24,329 bases of DNA, from the NCBI GenBank assembly GCA_964455095.1, contig CAYVUV010000251.1:1-24329 (forward strand), given 5' to 3'. Made by a program: the position numbers and the translations under genes. The DNA comes from CAYVUV01 sp964455095. Lineage in GTDB: Bacteria; Desulfobacterota; Binatia; HRBIN30; CADEER01. Each line of letters starts with the position of its first letter. The stretch's first letter is position 1. The notes below the pieces were generated by a model. That model did not search any database. It saw only the letters and a list, made by a program, of their open reading frames with translations, and was not told the DNA's origin. Positions 1 to 7,279 of this stretch are shown here, piece after piece.

Positions 1-54
1 CTATGCCCCCCACGGAGCCGTGTGCGCAGGAGCAACCACCCAACCAATCCCTAA

Positions 55-160
55 CCCCTCCTAGGAAAGGAGGGGGACCGGCGAAGCCCCTCCGTGGAAA
101 GGAGGGGGATCGGAGAAGCCCCTCCTTGGAAAGGAGGGGACCGGAGAAAGACCGGAGAAG
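55..160. repeat. Three tandem 32-bp palindromic units
   Basis: Units at 55-86, 87-118 and 119-150 share the form CCCCTCC(T/G)(A/T)GGAAAGGAGGGG followed by a GACCGG-GAAG tail. A further partial tail (ACCGGAGAAG) follows at 151-160. The core of each unit is self-complementary (CCCCTCC paired with GGAGGGG). The same core occurs twice, in opposite orientations, at 2588-2683. This looks like a dispersed, REP/MITE-like palindrome that has expanded in tandem. The units abut with no spacers, so this is not a CRISPR array. Confidence 0.8.
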
Positions 161-266
161 CTGAGTCACCTTTTGAGACGGAAATAATTGGCTCCATAGA
201 TCTGACGGAAAGTGGATCTTTGCGCCAGCCTCTTGCCGATTTACCTTCGATCGGACAGAGAGAATC

Positions 267-330
267 TCACGCGAAGACGGAAAGCCGCGAAGGATGACGT
301 GCCCCTTCGCGGCTTCGCGGCTTCGCGTGA
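267..330. repeat. Inverted repeat, GCGAAG type
   Basis: Arms at 267-293 and 304-330 are complementary over 27 bp with three mismatches, with a 10-bp loop. The arms are built from GCGAAG-like near-nonamers. The element sits 45 bp upstream of the preferred start of the molybdopterin oxidoreductase, so it is likely in that gene's leader. In design it matches the elements at 4249-4334 and 7168-7236, which suggests a dispersed intergenic repeat family. A role as leader hairpin is possible but unproven. Confidence 0.75.
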
Positions 331-362
331 GGAATGCCTAAATTCCAGGCCACGAGACCTGC

Positions 363-368
363 AAGGAG
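363..368 (+). promoter_or_regulatory. Ribosome binding site deciding the start at 376
   Basis: AAGGAG lies 7 nt ahead of the ATG at 376. An in-frame ATG at 334 would add 14 residues unlike the family, and it lies just beyond the inverted repeat without a comparable site. The ATG at 376 puts the first cysteine of the Fe-S motif at residue 9, as is usual in this family. Confidence 0.75.
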
Positions 369-375
369 CGGCGAC

Positions 376-2562
376 ATGACGACGACCGTCTTTCGAACCT
401 GCACGCTGTGCGAGGCGTGCTGCGGCTTGCGTTTCGAGGTCGACGGCGAGCGCATCGTCGAGGTGCGCGGGGACGAGGACGACGCGCTGTCGCACGGCTT
501 CGTCTGCCCGAAGGGCATCGCCATCGCCGACGTGCATCACGACCCCGACCGCCTGCGCACGCCGGTGCGCCGCAATGCGGCAGGCGAGTTCGTCCCGATC
601 GGCTGGGACGAAGCGTTCGCCTTGGTGGCCGAGCGCCTCAACGACATCAAGCGCCGCCACGGCGGCAACGCCATCGCCGCCTACATCGGCAACCCGATCG
701 TGCACAACCACGGCGCGGTGTTGCTGCGCAAAGGCCTGCTCACGGCGCTCGGCACGCAGGTGGCCACCAGCGCCGGCTCGCAGGACACCAGCCCGCGCTT
801 CGCCGCCTCGTACTACCTGTACGGCAGCTCGGTGGCCATTCCGATTCCCGACGTCGATCGCACGCAGTACTTCCTCTGCATCGGCGCCAACCCGCTGATC
901 TCGAACGGCAGCTTCCTCAGCGCGCCGAACATGCGCGCGCGCATCCGCGCCATCCGCGCCCGCGGCGGCAAGGTGGTGGTGGTCGATCCGCGCTTCACCG
1001 AGACGGCGCGTGAAGCGGACGAACACGTCGCCATCCGCCCGGGCGGCGACTCCGCGCTGTTGCTATCCATGGTCCAGGTGTTGGCCGCCAGCGGCCGCGT
1101 CGATCGCGCCAAGCTCGCCAGCGTCGCCAGCGGCTGGGAGGCCATCGAGTCGCGGCTGGCGGCGTTCGCGCCCGAGCGTGTCGCCGCACAGGTCGGTGTC
1201 CCCGCCGAGACGATCACACGGCTGGCGCACGAGTTCGCCGACGCGGAGACGGCCGCGGCCTACTCGCGCATCGGCGTGTGCAACAACCCGAGCGGCACGC
1301 TCGCCACCTACGCCACCGACCTGCTCAACCTCGTCGCCGGGCGCCTCGGCGCCGTCGGCGGTTCGCTGTTCACCACGCCGGCGATGGATCTGTTCAAGAT
1401 GCTGCAAGCCACCGGCGGCGACGGGCACGCGCGCTGGCACAGCCGTGTGCGCGGCTTGCCGGAGACGCTTGACGATGTGCCGGCGTCGGTGCTCGCCGAG
1501 GAGATCGAAACGCCCGGACCAGGCCAGGTGCGCGCCTTCGTCGCTTTCGCCGGCAACCCGGTGCTCTCGACGCCGAACGGCCGCCGCCTCGACCGGGCGC
1601 TCGAGCAGCTCGAGTTCATGGTCGCGATCGACCTCTACGTCAACGAGACGACGCGCCATGCCGACGTCATCCTCCCGCCGGCGTGGAGCCTGACCGAGGA
1701 CCACGTCGATCTGGTGTTCTCCGACTTCTTCGTCCGCAACGTCGCGCGCTGGTCGCCGCCGGTGGTGCCGCACCGCGCCGGCGAGCTGGCGGACTGGCAG
1801 ATCCTGCTCGAGCTCTCCTACCGCCTCGGCGGCGGCCCGACCGGCATCTCGCTGGTCGACGGCTTCCTGCGCCTGGCGCGCCGCGTCGGTATCCACTGGA
1901 ACCCGACCACCATCGCCGGCGTGTTTCTGCGTCTTGGTGAGTACGGCGATCGCTTCAATCCGTTCTCGCGCGGTCTGAACATGAAGCGGTTGAAGGCGGC
2001 ACCGCACGGCATCGACCTCGGCCCGCTGCAGCCCGGTATCAGCCGGCGCGTGCTACATCGCGATGGCCGCGTCCACCTCGCCGCGGCGCCGTTCCTCGCC
2101 GCGATCGACGAGCTGGCGCCGACGCTCGCGGCCGTCCCCGATCCGGACGAGCTGCTCCTCGTCGGCCGGCGCGAGCTGCTGACCAACAATTCGTGGATGC
2201 ACAACGTCGCGGCGCTGACCGCCGGCCGCGACCGCTGCGTGCTCTACGTGCATCCGGACGACGCCGGGCGCGCCGGTGTGGCCGACGGCGACGTCGCCGT
2301 GCTCGAAAGCCGTGTCCATACCGGCGAAGTGCCGGTGCGCGTCACCGACCAGATTCGCCCCGGTGTCGTCAGCCTCCCGCACGGCTGGGGCCACGCCACC
2401 GCCGCGCCGTGGCAACGCGTCGCCGCGAAGAAACCAGGCGTGTCGGCCAACGACTGGACCGACGATCAAGTGGTCGAGAGCGTGGTCGGGCAATCGGTGC
2501 TGAACGGCGTGCCCGTCCGCTTGCGCAAGGCCAACGGCACGGCGCTGCCGCTGGCGGGGTGA
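376..2562 (+). CDS. Molybdopterin (bis-MGD) oxidoreductase, Fe-S containing
   Basis: A 728-residue catalytic subunit of the DMSO reductase / formate dehydrogenase superfamily. The N-terminus carries the [4Fe-4S] motif (C9, C12, C15 or C16, and C44 in FVCPKG). Molybdopterin oxidoreductase domains follow (for example VVVVDPRFTETA), and a C-terminal MGD-binding barrel from about residue 600 includes LLVGRRELLTNNSWMHN and SLPHGWGH. No twin-arginine signal is visible, so a cytoplasmic location is likely. At the position where formate dehydrogenases carry Cys or Sec, the segment around residues 139-150 (SPRFAASYYLYG) has no cysteine, so the molybdenum ligand may be Ser145 or something else. No electron-transfer or chaperone subunit is encoded next to it. 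The substrate cannot be told from sequence. Family assignment is secure. Confidence 0.93.
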   Translation: MTTTVFRTCTLCEACCGLRFEVDGERIVEVRGDEDDALSHGFVCPKGIAIADVHHDPDRLRTPVRRNAAGEFVPIGWDEAFALVAERLNDIKRRHGGNAIAAYIGNPIVHNHGAVLLRKGLLTALGTQVATSAGSQDTSPRFAASYYLYGSSVAIPIPDVDRTQYFLCIGANPLISNGSFLSAPNMRARIRAIRARGGKVVVVDPRFTETAREADEHVAIRPGGDSALLLSMVQVLAASGRVDRAKLASVASGWEAIESRLAAFAPERVAAQVGVPAETITRLAHEFADAETAAAYSRIGVCNNPSGTLATYATDLLNLVAGRLGAVGGSLFTTPAMDLFKMLQATGGDGHARWHSRVRGLPETLDDVPASVLAEEIETPGPGQVRAFVAFAGNPVLSTPNGRRLDRALEQLEFMVAIDLYVNETTRHADVILPPAWSLTEDHVDLVFSDFFVRNVARWSPPVVPHRAGELADWQILLELSYRLGGGPTGISLVDGFLRLARRVGIHWNPTTIAGVFLRLGEYGDRFNPFSRGLNMKRLKAAPHGIDLGPLQPGISRRVLHRDGRVHLAAAPFLAAIDELAPTLAAVPDPDELLLVGRRELLTNNSWMHNVAALTAGRDRCVLYVHPDDAGRAGVADGDVAVLESRVHTGEVPVRVTDQIRPGVVSLPHGWGHATAAPWQRVAAKKPGVSANDWTDDQVVESVVGQSVLNGVPVRLRKANGTALPLAG

Positions 2563-2587
2563 GCCCGCATCCTGTTCTGCCTCTGCT

Positions 2588-2690
2588 CCCCCTCCTTTCC
2601 AAGGAGGGGGCCGGGGGGAGGTAGTTCCGGGCTACCCGTCAAAAGAGCTACCTCCCCTAGCCCCTCCTTGGAAAGGAGGGGGGACCGGAT
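2588..2690. repeat. Composite palindromic repeat (MITE-like), possible terminator
   Basis: Two halves form one large inverted repeat. The left half (2588-2624) is a small palindrome, CCCCCTCCTT-TCC-AAGGAGGGGG, followed by GGGGAGGTAG. The right half (2648-2683) is CTACCTCCCC, then TAG, then the same palindrome inverted. The 23-bp centre is 2625-2647. The right end continues into GGACCGGA, as in the tandem units at 55-150. The element fills most of the 202-bp gap between the oxidoreductase stop and the oxygenase start, and its RNA would fold into nested hairpins that could limit read-through. Confidence 0.8.
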
Positions 2691-2764
2691 TAGAAAGGGG
2701 CGGGGACCGGAAACGTGCAACATCGGCCCTTGCGTCGCGAGGCGGTCCAGGTGTTTATGGCACC

Positions 2765-4243
2765 ATGCGTGTCGATGTAGTCGGCCGGGCGCTCTCGACC
2801 CTGCCTGCGGACGATGATCATCCCTACCGCACGGGTGCGTGGCGGCCGAATCACACCGAGTACGACGCGAGCGAGCTCGATGTCGTCGGCGAGATTCCCG
2901 CCGACCTCGACGGGGTCTATCTGCGCAACACCGAGAACCCGGTCCACGGAGCGATCGGCAACTACCATCCGTTCGACGGCGACGGCATGGTGCACATGAT
3001 CCACTTCCACGCCGGCCGCGCGGTGTATCGCAACCGCTTCGTGCGCACCGTCGGCCTGGCCGCTGAACAGGAAGCGGGCGGGCCGCTGTGGGCCGGGTTG
3101 GCCGAGCCGCCGGCGCGCTCGATTCGTCCCGACGGCTGGGGCGCGCGCACGCGCCTGAAAGACGCCTCGAGCACCGACATCGTCGTGCACGCCGGCCGCG
3201 CGCTGACCAGCTTCTATCAGTGCGGCGACCTGTACGCGCTCGACCCGGTGACGCTCGCGCCGCGCGGGCGCGCGTCGTGGGGCGGGCGCTTCCCCTCCGA
3301 TTGGGGCGTCTCGGCGCACACCAAGGTCGACGAGCGCACCGGCGAGCTGTTGTTCTTCAACTACTCGACGCGCGAGCCCTACATGCACTACGGCGTCGTC
3401 AGCCCGCAGGACGAGCTGGTGCACTATGTCGACGTGCCGTTGCCCGGGCCGCGGCTGCCGCACGACATGGCCTTCACCGAACGCTACGCGATTCTCAACG
3501 ACTGCCCGCTCTTCTGGGACACCGAGCTGATGGCGAAGGGCGCCTATGCCGCGCGTTTCCACCCCGAGCTGCCGACGCGCTTCGCCGTCATCCCGCGGCG
3601 CGGACAGAGCGCCGACATCCGCTGGTTCGAGGCCGCGCCGACCTACGTGCTGCACTGGATCAACGCCTACGAGGACGGCGACGAAGTCGTGCTCGACGGC
3701 TTCTTCCAGGCCAACCCCTCGCCGTCGCTGCGCGGCGCCGGGAATTACTACGAGCGCATCTCGCGCTACCTGTCGCTCGACCAGATGCAGCCGCGCGCGC
3801 ACCGCTGGCGCTTCAACCTGGCGACCGGCGCCACCAGAGAAGAGGACCTCTCCGACCGCATCATGGAGTTCGGCATGATCAACGCCCGCCATGCCGGGCG
3901 CCCGTACCGCTACAGCTACAACATGACCGGCGTGCCCGGGCAGTTCCTGTTCGACGGCTTGATCAAGCACGACCTGCAGACGGGCCGCGAGCAGCACTAT
4001 GCGTTCGGCGACGGCGTGTTCGGCAGCGAGGCACCGATGGCGCCGCGCCTTGGCGCGGAAGCGGAAGACGACGGCTATCTGGTCACCTTTACGACCGACA
4101 TGAACGCCGATCGCTCCGAGTGCCTGATCTTCGACGCCGCCGATATCAGCGGCGGGCCCATCGCCCGCGTGCGCCTCCCCGAGCGCATCTCGAGCGGCAC
4201 CCACTCCTGCTGGGCCCCGGCCAGCGCGCTGCCGAGCAGTTGA
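2765..4243 (+). CDS. Carotenoid oxygenase (RPE65/CCD) family dioxygenase
   Basis: A 492-residue seven-bladed beta-propeller enzyme of the family that cleaves conjugated C=C bonds in carotenoids, apocarotenoids or lignostilbene-type stilbenes, using Fe(II) and O2. The four iron-ligand histidines are all recognisable: H185 (SAHTKVD), H233 (LPHDMAF), H297 (VLHWINAYEDGDEVVLDGF) and H480 (SGTHSCW). The signature FDGDGMVHMIHF lies near residue 75. Length is normal and there is no signal peptide. The Shine-Dalgarno sequence is weak (AGG about 13 nt before the ATG), but the N-terminus aligns with the family. Its gene follows the oxidoreductase after a repeat-filled gap, so co-transcription is uncertain. 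Whether the substrate is a carotenoid or a stilbene-like lignin fragment cannot be decided; no other carotenoid gene is in the window. Confidence 0.95.
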   Translation: MRVDVVGRALSTLPADDDHPYRTGAWRPNHTEYDASELDVVGEIPADLDGVYLRNTENPVHGAIGNYHPFDGDGMVHMIHFHAGRAVYRNRFVRTVGLAAEQEAGGPLWAGLAEPPARSIRPDGWGARTRLKDASSTDIVVHAGRALTSFYQCGDLYALDPVTLAPRGRASWGGRFPSDWGVSAHTKVDERTGELLFFNYSTREPYMHYGVVSPQDELVHYVDVPLPGPRLPHDMAFTERYAILNDCPLFWDTELMAKGAYAARFHPELPTRFAVIPRRGQSADIRWFEAAPTYVLHWINAYEDGDEVVLDGFFQANPSPSLRGAGNYYERISRYLSLDQMQPRAHRWRFNLATGATREEDLSDRIMEFGMINARHAGRPYRYSYNMTGVPGQFLFDGLIKHDLQTGREQHYAFGDGVFGSEAPMAPRLGAEAEDDGYLVTFTTDMNADRSECLIFDAADISGGPIARVRLPERISSGTHSCWAPASALPSS

Positions 4244-4248
4244 CCGAT

Positions 4249-4334
4249 TAGCCGCGAAAAGGCGCAAGAGGCACAAAGGAAGAACGCGGATTTCTCCGTC
4301 CCCTTTTTGAGCCTCTTGCGCCTTCTCGCGGCTA
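4249..4334. repeat. Inverted repeat between convergent genes, GC(G/A)AA-type
   Basis: Arms at 4249-4272 and 4311-4334 are complementary over 24 bp with one mismatch and a 38-bp loop. The left arm and adjoining bases read as 9-nt units (GCGAAAAGG, CGCAAGAGG, CACAAAGGA). The element begins 5 bp after the oxygenase stop codon. Its far end supplies the stop codon (TAG, 4334-4332 on the minus strand) of the epimerase gene. It may act as a bidirectional terminator, with a T-rich CCCCTTTTT run inside the loop. It belongs with the elements at 267-330 and 7168-7236. Confidence 0.8.
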
Positions 4335-5633
4335 TTCTTTCGGGGCGGCGAGCAGCGCGAGACATTCGAGTAGCGCGCGGCCGTTGTGGTACGGCGACTT
4401 CCACGGGCCAGCCTTCTCCCCGTCGTCCGGTCGGCCGTCGGGCATGATGTGCGCGTGCCACTCGCCGTGTGTCCAATCCGCCTGGTGGCGGGTGATCCAA
4501 TCGAGCGTAGCGCGGAAGACCTGCCAGCACACCGCCGCGCCGGTGAGGCGATGCAGGTGCAGGGCGGCGAGCATGCCCTCGGCCTGAACCCACCACACCT
4601 TGCGGCGATCCGTGGCCGCGCGGCCGACGGCGCCGCCGGCGAAGAAGCCGCCGGCGCAGTGGTCGAAGGCAAAGCGGTGCGCGTAGGCGAAGATGCCGCG
4701 ATACAAATCGAGCATGGGGCCGTTGGGAAGCCCGGCCGCCGCGACCGCATCGATCAAGAGCCAGATGTTCTCGAGGTCGTGGCCATATGACACCACTTGA
4801 TCGGCAGGATCCGCCGGCGACCACGCGGCCGTATGGCGTTCAACTGAGACGGCACCGTCGTTGCGCATGACGGCGCCGCTCTGCACCAGGATCAACTCGA
4901 TCAACCGCGTGCCTGCCAGCGCGTCGCCGCTGAGGCGGACGTACTCCGCGATCGCCTCGAGCAGGTGCAGGTGGATGTTCATCGACTTGATCGGCGGCTC
5001 GCGGCGCCGCCACTCGCGGTCGAAATCCTCGTAGTAGCCGCCGTGCACGGCGTCGTGTGCCTTGGCCTCCCACAGGTGAAAGATCTCTTCGGCGAAGGCG
5101 CGATCGCCGACGTCCGCCGTCAGATGTGCATACTCGCAGACGGCGTAGAGCCCGAACGTCTGGCCGACGAGGTCCTTGCGCGCATCGGTGGCCGCAGTGC
5201 CCGGCGCGTCGACCTCCCAGTAGAAGCCGCCGTGCACCGGGTCCCACAGGCGCTCGCGCAGGAAACGATAGCCGTGCGCTGCCGCTTCGCGGTGGCCGGC
5301 CGCGGCATACGGCGAGCGCGCCAGGCGCGCGAAGAACCACACCGTGCGCGCCTGTGTCACCAGCCGGCGCGGCGCGGGGCCGCGCCAGCGGCCGGCGCCG
5401 TCGTGGTTCAGCCGGTAGCCGCCGTCGCGCTCGTCGATCACGGCCGGATACCAGAACGGGATGACGTTCTCGAGCAGCAACCGCTCCAGCATACGACGCA
5501 CCTCGGCGCGCTCCGCGTCGCCGGGTGCGACGCGCGCTTCCCACAGCCGCGCTTCACGCACCGCATGGCGCCGGCGCAGAGCCGTCATGCACCGATCCAT
5601 CTGTAGGCGCAGCGGTGCGAGGAGACGGCTCAT
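4332..5633 (-). CDS. AGE-family sugar 2-epimerase, cellobiose 2-epimerase-like
   Basis: An (alpha/alpha)6-barrel protein of the N-acylglucosamine 2-epimerase family. The closest motif match is the cellobiose/mannobiose 2-epimerase branch, which interconverts glucose and mannose at the reducing end of a beta-linked disaccharide. With the ATG at 5633 it has 433 residues. Visible signatures are IPFWYPAVID, DLVGQTFGLYAVCEYAH, NIHLHLLEA (H221, H223), SYGHDLENIWLL (H285), KVWWVQAEGM and KAGPWKSPYHNGR (H416). The H285-H416 spacing of 131 equals that of the two catalytic histidines reported for cellobiose 2-epimerases (for example H259 and H390 in the Rhodothermus enzyme). The start is uncertain: a GTG at 5651 or ATGs at 5600 and 5588 are also in frame, and none has a strong ribosome site. 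The stop codon lies inside the inverted repeat at 4249-4334. No signal peptide is apparent. Confidence 0.88.
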   Translation of the reverse strand: MSRLLAPLRLQMDRCMTALRRRHAVREARLWEARVAPGDAERAEVRRMLERLLLENVIPFWYPAVIDERDGGYRLNHDGAGRWRGPAPRRLVTQARTVWFFARLARSPYAAAGHREAAAHGYRFLRERLWDPVHGGFYWEVDAPGTAATDARKDLVGQTFGLYAVCEYAHLTADVGDRAFAEEIFHLWEAKAHDAVHGGYYEDFDREWRRREPPIKSMNIHLHLLEAIAEYVRLSGDALAGTRLIELILVQSGAVMRNDGAVSVERHTAAWSPADPADQVVSYGHDLENIWLLIDAVAAAGLPNGPMLDLYRGIFAYAHRFAFDHCAGGFFAGGAVGRAATDRRKVWWVQAEGMLAALHLHRLTGAAVCWQVFRATLDWITRHQADWTHGEWHAHIMPDGRPDDGEKAGPWKSPYHNGRALLECLALLAAPKE

Positions 5634-5717
5634 GCAGCGCCACCCGCCCACAGGCCCGGCGGCGCGTCAACCCTCTGCCAGCTGACACCCGATGCCCACC
5701 CGTGATACGCCGGCGGC

Positions 5718-6329
5718 GTGGAGCGCGTGCATCTCATCGTCTACTCCGACTACCTCTGCCCGTGGTGCTACAACGGCACGGTCCGCTTGCACCGCATCGA
5801 AGAGGAATTCGGCGACGCGGTACAGCTCGAGTGGCGCAGCTTTCTGCTCCGCCCACAGCCGGAGCCGCGCACGATGGAAAAGTTTCGCGCCTACACGCAG
5901 TCGTGGCTGCGGCCAGCGGCAGACGAGGACGCCGGCGAGTTTCGCGTCTGGGAAGGCGACGCCGGACCGCCCTCGCACAGCGTGCCGCCGCATCTGGTGG
6001 CCAAAGCCGCCGCGGCCCTCGGCGCGCCCGCCTTCCGCGACATGCATCTGCGGCTCCTGCACGCGTATTTCGCCGAGAACCGCGACATCACCGACGCCGC
6101 CACGCTGGCGGCGATCTGGCGCGAAGCTGGGCTGCCCGAGGCAGCGCTTGCGCGGGCGAACGATCCCGAGCTGTTGCGCCGCACCATCGACGAGCACAAC
6201 GAAGCCATTGAAGCCGGCGTGAGCGGCGTGCCGTCGGTATGTGTCGCCGGTCGATCCGGTGCCGTCATCGGCGCGCAGCCGCTGGAGCTCTATCGCCGCT
6301 GGTTGCGGCGGTTGCTCGCGGAGGAATGA
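5718..6329 (+). CDS. DsbA/FrnE-like thioredoxin-fold oxidoreductase
   Basis: A 203-residue DsbA-family protein of the FrnE / 2-hydroxychromene-2-carboxylate isomerase-like type. The N-terminus has the beta strand VHLIVYSD followed by a CPWC active site (C14, C17). An all-helical insertion fills the middle, and the C-terminal half has the GVSGVPS segment carrying the expected cis-proline. There is no signal peptide, so it should act in the cytoplasm as a thiol-disulfide oxidoreductase or isomerase. The start is GTG at 5718; no better in-frame start precedes the active site. It is transcribed divergently from the epimerase gene (84 bp apart) and converges on the SDR gene with only 10 bp between stops. 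A specific substrate cannot be inferred. Confidence 0.9.
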   Translation: MERVHLIVYSDYLCPWCYNGTVRLHRIEEEFGDAVQLEWRSFLLRPQPEPRTMEKFRAYTQSWLRPAADEDAGEFRVWEGDAGPPSHSVPPHLVAKAAAALGAPAFRDMHLRLLHAYFAENRDITDAATLAAIWREAGLPEAALARANDPELLRRTIDEHNEAIEAGVSGVPSVCVAGRSGAVIGAQPLELYRRWLRRLLAEE

Positions 6330-6339
6330 GCGGGCGGCG

Positions 6340-7119
6340 CTATTCGGCCGTGACGTACGCCCCGGTGATGCCGCCGTCGACGAGGAAGGCGGTGCCGTTG
6401 ACGTACGAGGCGTCGTCGGAGGCGAGGTAGAGCACGGCGGCGGCGATCTCGTCGGCTTCAGCGAGGCGGCCCATCGGCAGGTGGACGAAGCGGCGGGCCT
6501 TGAAGGCGGGATCCGCCATCAGTCCTTGCAGCAGCGGCGTGTTGACCGGTCCGGGACACAGCGCGTTGGCGCGGATGCCGCGGCGGGCGAACTCGATGGC
6601 GATCTCGCGCGTCAGCGCCAACACGCCGCCTTTCGATGCGGTATAGGCGCTCTGCGAGGTGGCGGAGCCCATCACGGCGACGAACGACGCGGTATTGATG
6701 ATGCTGCCGCCGCCGGCGCGCAACAGCGCCGGAATGCCGTACTTGCAGCCGAGGAAGACGCTCTTGAGGTTGACGGCGATGACGTGGTCGAACGTCTCCT
6801 CGTCGGTGTCGACCACCGAGCCGTCGGCGTCGGGAAAGATGCCGGCATTGTTGAACAACACGTGCAGGGCGCCGAACGACTGCTCGGCAAATGCAATCAT
6901 CGCCTGCACCTCCGCGCCGCGACTGACGTCGGCGCGAAAGAACGCCGCGTCGCCGCCGGCAGCGCGCACGGCGTCGACCGTGCCCTGCCCGGCCGCTTCG
7001 GCCGCGTCGACCACCGCGATGCGCGCCCCCTCGGCGCTGCAGCGCAGCGACGTCGCGCGGCCGATGCCGCCGCCGGCGCCGGTGATCAGCGCTACCTTAC
7101 CCTGTAGCCGTCCAGCCAT
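6340..7119 (-). CDS. Short-chain dehydrogenase/reductase (classical SDR)
   Basis: A 259-residue classical SDR with all hallmark motifs: cofactor-binding TGAGGGIG (13-20), D38 at the end of the second beta strand (favouring NAD over NADP), NNAG (90-93), catalytic S145, Y159 and K163 (YTASK), and PG near residue 189. The C-terminal YVNGTAFLVDGG is typical of the FabG / glucose-dehydrogenase-like group. It should oxidise an alcohol or reduce a ketone; hydroxyacyl-CoA or hydroxysteroid substrates would suit the neighbouring acyl-CoA genes, but that is inference. A GGGAGA ribosome site precedes the ATG. It lies downstream of the 7280-12718 operon on the same strand, separated by 160 bp that include a dispersed repeat. 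Confidence 0.93.
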   Translation of the reverse strand: MAGRLQGKVALITGAGGGIGRATSLRCSAEGARIAVVDAAEAAGQGTVDAVRAAGGDAAFFRADVSRGAEVQAMIAFAEQSFGALHVLFNNAGIFPDADGSVVDTDEETFDHVIAVNLKSVFLGCKYGIPALLRAGGGSIINTASFVAVMGSATSQSAYTASKGGVLALTREIAIEFARRGIRANALCPGPVNTPLLQGLMADPAFKARRFVHLPMGRLAEADEIAAAVLYLASDDASYVNGTAFLVDGGITGAYVTAE

Positions 7120-7167
7120 GGTCTCTCCCGCACTGCTGTCAGGTTCGCTTGAGGCGAAGATTCACTC

Positions 7168-7236
7168 ACCACGAAGGACACGAAGAGCACGAAGGAAGAT
7201 ACGGGCCTTAGAGACCTACGTCGTGCCCTTCGTGGT
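7168..7236. repeat. Inverted repeat, ACCACGAAGG type
   Basis: Arms at 7168-7183 (ACCACGAAGGACACGA) and 7221-7236 are complementary over 16 bp with one mismatch. The left arm continues as three 9-nt repeats of CACGAAG(G/A)(A/G). It lies in the gap between the hydrolase stop (7280) and the SDR start (7119). It is the third member of the nonamer-built inverted repeat family in this window. As transcribed RNA it could end or attenuate the operon. Confidence 0.8.
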
Positions 7237-7279
7237 TAGCCCTCTTTCTGTGTCTGGCTTTCTGTCGGATCAAGCCTCG

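Larger units (their letters stand above)
1..375. other. Gene-free left edge
   Basis: I see no credible coding sequence here. Short open frames exist but run through repeat DNA and have no family resemblance. The stretch holds three tandem palindromic units (55-150), an AT-richer stretch around 170-250 that could carry the promoter of the oxidoreductase gene, and an inverted repeat (267-330) just ahead of that gene. A TTGAGA hexamer at 173-178 is a possible -35 box, but no convincing -10 box follows at the right spacing, so I do not call a promoter. Confidence 0.6.

Noticed and set aside
55..150. CRISPR-like array of 32-bp repeats
   Set aside because: The units abut directly with no spacers and are palindromes also found elsewhere in the window; no cas gene is nearby.
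94..297. A 67-codon frame at the left edge
   Set aside because: It runs through the tandem repeat units and the first inverted-repeat arm, with no ribosome site or family resemblance.
2690..4750. A 686-codon minus-strand frame opposite the carotenoid oxygenase
   Set aside because: It crosses two genes and two repeats and lacks any family resemblance, while the plus-strand frame has all four iron-binding histidines.
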